Origin: Omphiscola glabra
Taxonomy: Eukaryota > Mollusca > Gastropoda > Lymnaeidae
DNA: 64,000 nucleotides
Direction: 5' to 3'
NCBI GenBank assembly: GCA_964017045.1
Contig: OZ024794.1
Location: 54,529,608-54,593,607 of the forward strand
Positions 12,380-22,565 of the stretch are shown piece after piece. The translations under genes were made by a program, and so were the position numbers. Below the pieces are notes generated by a model. The model saw nothing but the letters and a program-made list of their open reading frames with translations, searched no databases and was not told where the DNA came from. How positions within the stretch are numbered: position 1 is the first letter of the stretch; each line of letters starts with the position of its first letter.

Positions 12380-12830
12380 TTTTATTACTCTCGATCCTTT
12401 TCTGTCTGTCTCTCTATCTTTCTCTCCCTCTTTCTGTATAGCTCTCTCTTTATCTCTCCATCTTTTTCTCTCCTTCTCTCGCGTTTTCTTTCTTTCTTGT
12501 TCTCTGTTTCTCTTTCTCTCTTTTTCTTTCACTCTCACTTCCCCCCTCTCTCTCTTCTATCTATGTCTCACTCTCTCACTTTCTTCTATCTCTCTCTATC
12601 TTCTCTCTAACTATCTTCTCTCTCTCTATCTTCTCTCTCTCTCTCTTCTACCTGTCTCTCTCTCTTCTCCCTCTCTCTTCTCTCTCTCCCTCTCTTTTCT
12701 CTCTCTCTCTCTTCTATCTCTCTCTCTTCTATCTCTCTACCTATCACTGTCTTTTTCTCTCTTCCATAACTCTCTCTCTCTTCTTTCTCTCTCTTCTCTC
12801 TCTCTTCTCTCTCTCTCTCTTCTATATCTC
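12380..12830. repeat. CT-rich simple repeat
   Basis: Long polypyrimidine tract of tctctctc, with ttctat interruptions. The open frames on its minus strand, rich in Arg, Glu and Lys, are a composition effect. Confidence 0.95.
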
Positions 12831-12911
12831 CCGTCCACACAGACATATAAATTCTCTAAGAAACACTCTCACTTTTACATCTAGAGTATAGGTAGCAAAT
12901 TATCATACAAC

Positions 12912-13085
12912 TAGAGACCGACCGAAAGTCATTTTCTAATTTCGGACGAAACCGAAACTAGGTCGAAATTTAAAAATGACTTTCGCCGGAAAATGAAGCC
13001 GAAACCAAAATCTTAACGAGACTTTTGGCCGAAGCAAGCCAAAATTGAAATATTTAAGTATTTTGAAATTCGTCCACTCATACAC
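12912..13085. mobile_element. MITE-like end, agagaccgaccgaa family
   Basis: Starts tagagaccgaccgaaagt and is filled with repeated 'ccgaaac' motifs. The same sequence is at 32482-32690, so it predates the duplication. The complementary end is not recognisable nearby. Confidence 0.5.
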
Positions 13086-13144
13086 TCTACATACATCAAA
13101 AATGATGGGGGAAAGTATCAATATTTAGATTATTTTTATAAAAA

Positions 13145-15570
13145 ACTAGCGAGAACCCTGCATGCGTTGCAATGCCACACAAATAAAATTTGTGTGTGTG
13201 TTTTAATTACGTTTTTGAAGTAATTTTTAAATAGAAAATATTTTTTGTTCTTTCTGTCTGGTGCGTACACAGTAAATTGGAAGGTTTTTCGACGCGTGAA
13301 CATCCAACAGGCGTATGCCCAACAACTCACAAAAATTTTATCGCAATCAGATGAATGGTATGGGAGCGCAAACCGGACGTATATACATACATTAATTTTT
13401 ATATATGTATAAACATAGTTTACCGAATAAAATATAAATATAATATTTTTTGAGCATGTAAATTTATTCGATTTCCGTAAAATAATACACAATAACTATG
13501 AGTGTTTTTGAGAGTCCGAAAGTATGAAAATATTTTCGGTTCTTTGGCGTTTTGTCAGCATAGCTAATTCTTATATATATTACTTAATCATTGCTATTCA
13601 AAACCATAACACGTTTACAACGTCATATCCGATTCTTAAATATGTCAGAAAATTCAAGCTTATTTATAAAAACAACAAAAATACTCTCTACACTAAATAT
13701 GCAACACTGTGTTTTCTCTGCTCTAACTACAAATTTGCTGTCTGTTTGCATTTGTTCAATGGGGTTGTTGTTTTGATAGCTCTGTTTGAGATTATATTGA
13801 TGAATCTCATTTAAGAAAACAAAACGAATTTAAGGCCCCCGGCCCAGACAAAATATTGTAAAATAGTTGCACTAATTCAGAAACCTACTTATTATGTAAC
13901 ACAGAAACTGAAATGTCGTTATTTGTTTTTGATTCTATTTCATCCACCCATGAAATAGCTCTGTTTGAAATATGTTTTTATAGTTCAAATAAGAGAAATG
14001 GAACTTGCGGCCGCCGACCCCGAACGGAATATTGTAAAATGTTTATACTAAATTAGTAACCTTTGCGGGTATGCGCACACAAACTTGCCACTTTTTATCT
14101 TAATCGGATGAATGGTAAAGGGACGCTAAAGGAAATTATATTTTTATAGCAGTACTATAGTAAATAAAAAATATTTAGGGCCCCTTAACCAAAATGGATT
14201 ATTGAAAAATTGAGGTATTAATTCAAAACCTACTTACTATGTAACATACAAACTGAACTATCACTCTTTGTATTTGATTAAATTCAATCCACCTATGGCT
14301 CTGTAGTTATAAAGCTCTAATAAGAAAAAAAAACGAAATTAGGGCCACTGGCCAAAACGGAATATTGTAAAATTCTAATTTAGAAACATTTGCGGGAGTG
14401 TGCATATCAATTCACCAAAGTTTTATCGCTATCGGAAGAATGGTATAGGAATGCATACGATAATTATAAAGATAAATTAAGGGTGGAAAACGCATTTAGA
14501 GCCCCCGGCCACAAACGGAATATTGCAGAATTGTTGTATTACTTCAGAAACCTACTTATTATGTCACACACACAATTTAATGTCACTATTTGTATATGAT
14601 TAAATATATATCCATCCATGCATTAGCTCCGTTTGAAATTACATTTATGTAACTTATATAGGACAAAACTAAATTAGGGCCCCTGGCTAAAAACGGAAAA
14701 CAAATGTTAAAATGGTGTAATGTTTAAAAAATCTTTGCAGGCGTGCGAACAACCGCTCACTAAGTTTTATCACATTCTGATAAATGGTTTGGAGCGCATA
14801 CGGAAATTCTTTTTATAAAGCTGTATAAGAAAAAAAAAAGACTTTGGGGCCAACAACCCAAAACGGATCATTTTAAAAGGGTAAAAATGATTTAGCCGTC
14901 TTGTGGACAACAACTCACCAAAATTTTGTCGCAATGGTGTAGGAGCGCTTACGGTTTGAAATTATATTTATATAGCTCATATTAGAAAAAAACGAACATA
15001 TGGCCCCTGGCTCAAATTGGAATATTTTAAAACGGTTGTAATAATTAAAAAGCCTTTGCGGGCGTGCTCGCAACATCTCTCCAAAGTTTTATCGCATTTG
15101 AATAAATGGTGTAGGAGAGCATACGGAAATTATTTTTAGATTGCTCATATAAAAAAAAACAATTAAGGGCCAACGGCCAAAAACGGAATACTTTAAACGT
15201 TTTGTAATGACTCAGTTAAATGCCCGGTTATGTGGCCAACAACTAACCAAAGTTTAGTCGCAATCGCGTGAATGGTGTGAGAGCGCATACGAGACATACA
15301 AAGATACATACATATATACATACATACATACATACGTACATACGTACCTATGTACATACGTACATACGTACATCCATCCATCCATACGTACATACATACA
15401 TACGTACATACATACATACATACATAAATACATATATACATACATACATACATACATACATACATACATACATACATACATACATACATACATACATACA
15501 TACGTACGTACGTACATACATACATACGTACGTACGTACATACATACATGTATTTATATATATATATAGA
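13145..15570 (+). mobile_element. Repeat-cored ACTAGC/(AT)n element, 2.4 kb
   Basis: Starts actagcgagaaccctgc, contains about seven spaced copies of a motif with 'tcgcaatcggatgaatgg' (near 13340, 14100, 14420, 14770, 14930, 15085 and 15255), passes into a (CATA)n tract, and ends in (AT)n followed by tgagatcatt. In unit 3 the flanks are joined directly at about 32714, so this is an insertion specific to unit 2. There is no coding capacity. The layout parallels the element at 38335-39436, although the sequences differ. Confidence 0.6.
15297..15560. repeat. (CATA)n microsatellite
   Basis: About 260 bp of cata/cgta repeats forming the tail of the element described at 13145-15570. It is open in several frames purely because of composition. 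Confidence 0.97.
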
Positions 15571-15834
15571 TGAGATCATTGTGAATATTGATAAATAAAC
15601 ATCTAATGAATACCTTGGATTTTACCATTTCAATTTAAAAGTACATGTAATTTATATTTCTTTTAATTATTATTTAAAGTAGTATGGTAAGAGAAAATTT
15701 GGACCTGGGGGGTGGGGGGGGTAAACTTCATACAAAATAGACTCTTGAGTGTACTTTGCTTTTATAATATAATTACATTCTAGAACATAGAACTAGAATA
15801 ATCATTGTGGATCTAATAGAGCAAATTGTCACCT

Positions 15835-17185
15835 TGTGACGATCTGAGGCTGGACTTAGTAAAATTCTGCCATCGTAAATTCGCCCTTGGAAACCCTTGT
15901 AAAATAATACCATTCCTCCCCTCTGTTTTGCCCCTCAGTAGCATAGCCCGAGTGACTTCCCTTAGTGTTTTCACCTACCTACACCAGACCGCTCACCTCA
16001 AAAGCGTGGATTTTGTGTTCAACCCCTCTCACCGATGAACCTTGAGAAAATGATACCTTCCCCCCCCCCCCCCCCCCCGGGTATTGCCCTGGAGGCAGCA
16101 AAGCAGAGTAACGTCCCTTGTTGTTATTGAATTCTTACACCAAATCGCTCACGCATAAGCGTGATTATGGATTTTCTACCTCACACCGATAAACTTTGAG
16201 GGTAGAAGGTCAAACCCGCAATATCAAAAGTAATTATCATTGGATGGGAAAACATACATCATTTAAATCATCCAATTGAATCATCACCCAACTCGAATAA
16301 ATAGCCAGAACAAGCAAGAATATGTCTTGTATGATCTGATCACTTGACTGTGGACACTGGAAGGAACTAGACTTAGAACTTCATTAGCATGATACATATC
16401 TGCAACCTAGGCTATTTGCAAGTATATGTCTTTTAAGATCTGATCACTTAACCGTGGACGATGGCAGTACCTAGACTTAGGACTTCATTAGCGTGATCAT
16501 TAGCTGCGACTGCTACCTGGATTACTACCTGGTTTCTATTTCTGGACCGACTGACCTTGAAGCTGGAACTAGGGGGTTGATTTACATCCTACACCAAACT
16601 ACCTGACGGCTATTAGGACTTCGAGATCCAGGGACTCTTACTACAGCGATTCATTTCTGGAGAGTAATCTTCCCCATCGCAGAGATCTCACGGAATCTAC
16701 GACTGGGAACTCCGACTTCGCTACGCTTGGAACAGCTCCGAAGACCGGAACGGGGACACGCTTCTGGAACAGAAGGAACTCCCACACTTTGTGGTCCACA
16801 GAGATCCTCAGTGAAACCATATAGGCTAAGTCACCAAAGATTTAACATAGAACCTTGAGCAAAATAGCATTTATAATGATGATACCGTCAGTATGTTAGT
16901 GACACTTGCATTGCATTGATATATCTGTCCAATTAGATGACATCAATTTGATGAATATATATTAATCACCAAGAGTGTATTACGGAGGAATATGTAAATA
17001 GTATTATTCAATAAACACTTGTAGTTATTTTCTCCATATAACCAAGACTTCGTTTCAGTCTATACTATATGTATATAGATAGGTTATTAACTTGGCATAA
17101 TTTACGAATCCCTAGACAGAGTGCCAAGAGGAGATCTTATACGAGAGATACCCCTCAATATTATATCATAAGTCAGGTCACTACA
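15835..17185. mobile_element. Solo LTR, 1351 bp, 5-bp target duplication
   Basis: The insertion begins TGTGACGATCTG and ends GGTCACTACA, giving the TG...CA ends of an LTR. It is flanked by cacct at 15830-15834 and again at 17186-17190. The uninterrupted site, with one cacct, is in unit 3 at about 32941-32950. An AATAAA signal lies near 17010. No internal coding region is present, so this is a solo LTR left by LTR-LTR recombination. Superfamily (Gypsy or BEL) cannot be told. Confidence 0.8.
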
Positions 17186-18093
17186 CACCTAAAGATCAGT
17201 TATTAAGGCTATAACTATAGGAATATCACCACAATGTTTCGCGTTTATCGTCATACTAATGCATTGTGTTTTCATAAATGGCTGTCAAGATGGCAAGATA
17301 TCGGTGTATTACTATTTAGCCAAGTACCAACACATTAGCCTGTCAATGCTGGTGACGTAATTATTCCGTTCGGTGACCAACCTCCCTCAACCCCCTATGG
17401 TGGGGGAAATTATTTTTCTTAAAAAAACTGGGTCTCTTAAAATACTTCTTCTGACGGGTCTCGACGGAGAATCGCAAAAGACATCTAAATTGGCCGACAA
17501 TATCATACAAGTAAACAGGTCTGCAGTAGGCCTACTCCATAAGTATAATAAAAACCAGTGATACATGAACACACTTGTTGTTTCGTCAATAACAATGTTT
17601 ATGGGCACGATAATGACGAATTTCAAAAAAATGAATGAATTTAAAAAGCCCAGGTTTCCTTAATATTTTTTTACAAAAATAAAAGTAAAATAATAGGGGA
17701 AATATTAACTTTTCCTAGGATTATTTAATATTCTTCACCTTTGACTATGACAACATTGATGAGCATGATAATGATAAATCAAAATGAAAATCACAAATGA
17801 AGAATTGAATAAACCTGTAGCATTCAAAATTTTATTTTGAAAAAATTAAAACAAAAATAATAGTATAAATATTTTCATTCCATTAAAATTAATATTTCTT
17901 CCACTAAACTGTTCACATTTGCCTAGGTCTAGTTGAAATTTAATTTTTTGGAAATAAAGGACAAGTAGGTCATCGTGCAGCTGTGAGCAGTTTACGCAGA
18001 GTATTAGTCTTACAACATACGATGACAGCAAGACGATGAGGCATAAAGAATATAGGAGTGCCGGCTTAGAGACAGACAGACAGTCTGACCTCT
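17186..18093. other. LicD 5' flank, no gene
   Basis: Collinear with about 32948-33975 in unit 3, both AT-rich. It may contain the LicD promoter or an untranslated exon, but no motif stands out. Confidence 0.4.
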
Positions 18094-18712
18094 AGTAGAT
18101 GACCGAAAACCCCAGCCACTTTCGGCCAAATGGACGAAAGTCTCAATCACTTTCGGCCGAAACATAATTAAACCGAAAGTTAACTTTTCAGTTTCGACTG
18201 AAGCCGAAATTAAACCAAAATTTAACTTTTTGGTTTCGGCCGAAAACGAAATTATGCCGAAAGTGATCGTATGGCCACTTTCGGCGTCGAAACCGAAGTC
18301 GAAGCCGAAATTCGGTCGGTCTCTACATACAACTGGCTGTCACACAGGTCATGGTTTCCACATATTTCCTGACCAAACCAAGAGACAAGTCTCTAGCTCT
18401 GACTCCATGTCAAAGTCCCATTGAAATGTAATATTGTAATCGGTACTGCTAGAATTTTTTTAACCAAACTTTAACTAGAATTATAGGAAAGTAACATTTT
18501 TAAACAATTTTTTTTTCAGTATTGTTTATTTGGAATTTGATCTATTCTGTATTCCCCCCCCCCCCCTTACATGTGTTTTATATTTCCAATAACTTAGTAG
18601 GTGCGTGCAGTTTCAATTAATTGCATTACACTACACCTTTAATGACAAGTTTTACTCATTTGAACTCATTTTCTCAGGTGTCTCCTGTGATGTCATGATC
18701 TAAGAGACCCGG
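18094..18712. mobile_element. Insertion with a gaccgaa-type MITE
   Basis: About 620 bp absent from unit 3. The first 230 bp (18094-18327) starts tagtagatgaccgaa and ends ttcggtcggtctcta, an imperfect inverted repeat, and is filled with 'cgaaag' motifs. The rest (18328-18712) includes a poly-C tract and has no recognised content. Confidence 0.5.
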
Positions 18713-18735
18713 ATTAGATCTATCTGACACAAAAC

Positions 18736-19853
18736 ATGAGTCGTTTACTAAATATGCCAAAGAAAAGCAAAGAACTCATAAACAAGAGAACTGTCTTTCT
18801 GGCCTTACTTGTTACTACGTCCATCTTTCTTTACGTCGTGCTGGAGGCCAAGGGATACCCGGTTATTAATGTCATCATGGGGATCTTTGTTTCCACAAAC
18901 TTGTCAGGTTTTCCATCTACCAATCATTTGATCACAGTTCCCAACTTAACAGACACAAGCACAGCGGAAATGAAAGTTAACGATACAAGAGTTATCATCG
19001 ACACTCTTCAACCGAAAGGGTTAAACAGCACTGCGATAAACCAGTTAAAGCCCACAAATGTTAACATATCGAAGCCAAAGTTAAAAACTCTTACTAACTT
19101 AAGCGTCCAGACCGGAAGAACCTGGCCTCCAGATATAACCACAACACCACTTCCTAAAAACATTGCCAAACAGTTCACGAACAATACTGAAAAAAGTGGT
19201 TTAATGCAACTACTCAAACTATTTGATAAATTAGTGACAAAGCACAATGTGACCTACTTCATGTACGGCGGAACATTGATTGGTTCCTACAGGCATCACG
19301 GCATGGTTCCCTGGGATGATGATATTGATGTCATATTACCAAACAATCTCAAGGACTTCTCAAACGAGCTTTCTCCAATGTCTCCACTGACTACACCTTG
19401 TTCATTCATCCTACATGTGGCGGGAAGTTGTATCCGTCGCGCGGCAAGCTCATTCCCGGATTCCCATGGAGTTATCCTTTTCTAGATATCTTTTTCTACG
19501 GAAAGAACGCCACCCACATATGGGACACGTGCCCTCATTACAAAAAGCAGTTCTGTTATCCGAAGTCGATTGTATTTCCCCTACGGAGACGACCGTTTGA
19601 GAACCTGTCTTTGTTGGCCCCTCGTGACACCAGAGCTGTGATTAGCGAGACTTACAATCTAGACGAGTGCAGGTCTGCTAGTTATAACCATTCATTCGAA
19701 CATTTAATGAAATGGATTCAAGTTCAGTGTTCGAGGTTACATTCTTTGCATCCGTTTGTGACGAGAAAGAAAATGAATGGCGGTTGCAATGAAACTCTGG
19801 TGTATAAAGGAAAAATCACTAACGTATTTTACGAATCAGGAGTAACTTGCTAG
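18736..19853 (+). pseudogene. LicD/fukutin-like nucleotidyltransferase, frameshifted
   Basis: Type II membrane protein of the LicD family (the fold shared with FKTN/FKRP), expected to act on glycans or phospho-sugars in the Golgi. The frame from ATG 18736 has a short basic N-terminus, one membrane segment (residues about 19-37), a Ser/Thr/Asn-rich stem (about 60-150), and the family hallmark: FMYGGTLIGSYRHHG then WDDDIDV at residues 193-199. Compared with the copy at 35136-35756, one base is missing near 19353, so the frame shifts. The remainder (FLDIFFYGKNATHIWDTC to the TAG at 19851) continues in the next frame, for about 372 residues in all. It is either a recent pseudogene or a single-base assembly error; the otherwise well-kept sequence leaves both open. 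There is no intron within it. Confidence 0.75.
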
Positions 19854-19855
19854 CA

Positions 19856-20544
19856 TATTCTTTGATACTAGAACATATGAGACCCGGTGTTACCGGGACA
19901 AGATGCAAGGCATATTGCGTTACTTTCCACCTGTTATTGTGAAGTCTCAACATATAACAATCCAGTTTTTAAGAACGTAAATGAATCGAGTTTTTATGTC
20001 TTGTATTCCTAAAAATGATATAAATACATAAATACGTAAAATCATTGAAATTTTCAACGCCATTGAAATATATCTTTAGGAAATACTAAATTAGACATTC
20101 ATTATTTTTAAAGAAGAATATTTGCATATATATTTACGTTTGCCACATTATTGTTTAATTATTTTTTTATTCTATATAATATAGCCCAAATAAACCAGTT
20201 TTCACAAAGAAAAATATCTTCAACAAATTAAAAGGGGTACCACATGATGGGTGGACTACTCCTCAGAACTGCTGTCCTAAATAAAAAATATAATGTTTTT
20301 AGAAAAATTAATTCTTATAATTTATTTTTACCTCATGGAACTTCATTAAAAGTATTTTTAAAAGTAAAATACCACCTTTTTGTTGGAATACTACAACAAT
20401 TTAACACATTTTACGAGATCAAAAAACAGTACATTGTCATGAATCTTTTGTCTTTCACGGCGCCGTAGCGGTAAATTGAGGAGAACTCTTCTGCCCTTAA
20501 AGATACTTTTAAAAAAACGTTTCCCCATTTGGATGTATCTAGAT
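19856..20544. other. AT-rich intergenic DNA, no gene
   Basis: Diverges from unit 3 right after the LicD stop codon. Contains 'actcctcagaact' near 20260, a motif shared with 21170 and, inverted, 22862. Nothing coding is seen. Confidence 0.5.
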
Positions 20545-20740
20545 CAGCGGTTCTCAACCTCTGGGTCGCGACCCCTTTGGGGGTTGATGACCCTTTCACA
20601 GGGGTCGCGTAAGACCATCGAAAAACACATATACACTACGGTTATGAAGTAGCAACGAAAATATTTTTGTGATTGGGGGTCGCCACACCCTGAGGAATTG
20701 TATTAAAGGGTCACGTCATTAGAAAGGTTGAGAACCACTG
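20545..20740 (+). mobile_element. SPIN-type non-autonomous hAT element, copy 1
   Basis: A 196-bp element with CAGCGGTTCTCAACCT at the left and AGGTTGAGAACCACTG at the right, flanked by a perfect 8-bp target duplication (atctagat at 20537-20544 and 20741-20748). The interior, with gggtcgcgacccctttgg and a 'gaccatcgaaaaacacata' block, matches what I recall of the SPIN (Space Invader) family. It is non-coding and needs an autonomous partner. Confidence 0.9.
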
Positions 20741-21166
20741 ATCTAGATGAAAATATATATATTTTTTTTATTTTATAACTTTTATTATGTCTGTGCGTCC
20801 GATATTTCTTTCTAACCAAGTGGTGGGTTTACAATTTTAAATATTTAGGTCTCACATATTTTTGGTATCTATTATCGGCTTATTATTGTAAAATAAAGGT
20901 CTTCTTTCTCTAATACTAATAAAATTGGATGCTCACATACATGTATATGGTTTTTAAATTAATTCACACATTTCTTTACAATAAATTGGACGTTTATTTA
21001 ATTTCTGCAAATTATTGTAGAACTCGCCCTGGGGGTCGCATTTACTATCTAATAGGTGATCTATTTTCTTCATCACGGGCTCCCTTTTCAAATTCGTGAC
21101 CTAGTGGAAGGGTTGTTCATCAATGGGCCAAGATAGCGTGAAAATAAATACTTGTGTTATTAAGAT

Positions 21167-21250
21167 GGGTACTCCTCAGAACGGCGGCCCCAAATTAAAA
21201 ATATTAATTTAAAAAAAAATAAATTTGGGACCGCCTTTCCGAGGAGATAC
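21167..21250. mobile_element. Foldback hairpin element
   Basis: 'actcctcagaacggcggccc' is followed after an AT-rich loop by an inverted partner (gggaccgcctttccgaggag). Related half-sites occur near 20255 and, inverted, 22862. Confidence 0.5.
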
Positions 21251-21417
21251 GTTAAAACTATTTCATACGATGAATTATTAACTAATGATGTAACCTCAGG
21301 ACCCCCCCCCCCTTTTTCGCTTCACACTCACGTAAATAGTTGTGCCAGGAACAAGATAAGTAAAAAAAAATGATAATGATTAAGACAAACCTCCGGGTTT
21401 TCCTCTTTTTTATAATG

Positions 21418-21565
21418 CAGCGGTTCTCAACCTGTGGGGTCGTCAAAAACCATCAGAAAAACTTATTTATGAAGTAGTAGAGAAAATAATTTTATGGTTG
21501 GGGGTTAACACAACATGAGGAACTGTATTAAAGGGTCGTGGCTTTAGGAAGATTGAGAACCACTG
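21418..21565 (+). mobile_element. SPIN-type non-autonomous hAT element, copy 2
   Basis: A 148-bp internally deleted copy with CAGCGGTTCTCAACCTGT and AGAACCACTG ends. The flanking octamers ttataatg and ttctaatg agree at seven of eight bases. Confidence 0.87.
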
Positions 21566-21639
21566 TTCTAATGGACTTCCAACGTTGTGTTTTTATGAAT
21601 CCGCTACCCACACCCTTCCCTCAAAGAGTGATCATCGGC

Positions 21640-21872
21640 CTCTCGCACGAATGGCGGCGCTGCGTGTCCGGGTCCATTTTGACAAATGCTATTCGGATGT
21701 CATTTGTGGTAGTTTATTTTAGTTAAAATGAAGAAATAAAATTACAAACGTATAGTACATTCAATTTTCTTTCATTTGATACCGCATTTGGTCTTAAAAA
21801 CCCAAAAATAATATTTTAATTTTTTTTTCAATCCCAACCTCTCAATTCTGGTATTCGGGTACCAATAGCCAC
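21640..21872 (+). mobile_element. Short interspersed repeat (cccgggt family), copy 2
   Basis: From 'cgcacgaatggcggcgctgc' to 'ttcgggtaccaatagcc'. Same orientation and extent as the copy at 51527-51780. Confidence 0.7.
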
Positions 21873-22129
21873 TTCGTTTTTAAATTCATAGCTGAATGTG
21901 ATCAGAGATTTTCAAAATGAAGGCTTATCAAGAACTATTTACGATCCACCATGGGACAGTCAAGGCTTTTTGATCTGGCTCTAATATCAATTAAAATAGA
22001 TACGGTGTCGGATATTTATTTTGCTCAAGTGATTGACAGATTTGCAGCTTTGAGAACCAGGCAAGGACAATTTTTTAATAAAGTAGAAATAAAGAGGTCA
22101 GATATTATGACGGCTATTAGTGTAATCTG

Positions 22130-22565
22130 ATGCCTCTGGTTCTGGTTCGGTACGTTGCTGAATCCATGTACTGGTATATGTGCAACGGTTGGGGAAGCGA
22201 TGCTGCCATCCTAACGGCTCCTAGCAGATGCCAGGGCAGCCTTGAAGCTTTCGATATATGTCGAGTTCACGGCGGTATTGCCCAGGTGGTTGCAAGAGTT
22301 TATTGTGCGTGAGAATGATAATTGTTTATATTGGACTGTGTTACACCGAGGCACAGTGAAGACTTTCCTATTGCTCCGGATGTAGTTGCGCAGATTTCTT
22401 CGAATGAAACATAGTGTGGACTTAGCTTTTTTTGAAAGTTTGTTGATATGGGGGTGACCATTTTAGGTTATTCGAGAAGAGAATTCCAAGGAATGGATTA
22501 TTTGATATTTGTCGAGCATTGTCTTGTTTAGGGACTACATAAAGGTTGATGTTTTTTTTTCTTGA
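22130..22565 (-). pseudogene. LINE fragment (unit 2 scrap)
   Basis: Matches 35826 to about 36000 and then 36405-36570, skipping the part between, so it is an internally deleted piece of the LINE found at 262-1730 and 36060-37400. Confidence 0.7.

Larger units (their letters stand above)
12912..22565. repeat. Segmental duplication, unit 2 (LicD block)
   Basis: The stretch 12912-19855 matches 32482-35760, apart from a 2.4-kb element, a solo LTR and a roughly 620-bp insertion found only here. After the LicD stop codon the match breaks at about 19870 and resumes at 22130-22565 with the region that follows LicD in unit 3. I infer a third partial unit, interrupted by about 2.2 kb, whose hydroxylase part is lost. 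Confidence 0.65.

Noticed and set aside
12314..12846. Highly charged Arg/Glu/Lys open frames on the minus strand
   Set aside because: Polypyrimidine tract; composition only.
14390..14599. 69-codon open frame
   Set aside because: Spans copies of the non-coding repeat core of the 13145-15570 element.
15193..15579. Long Tyr/Val/Cys/Met open frames
   Set aside because: (CATA)n microsatellite translated; every frame is open.
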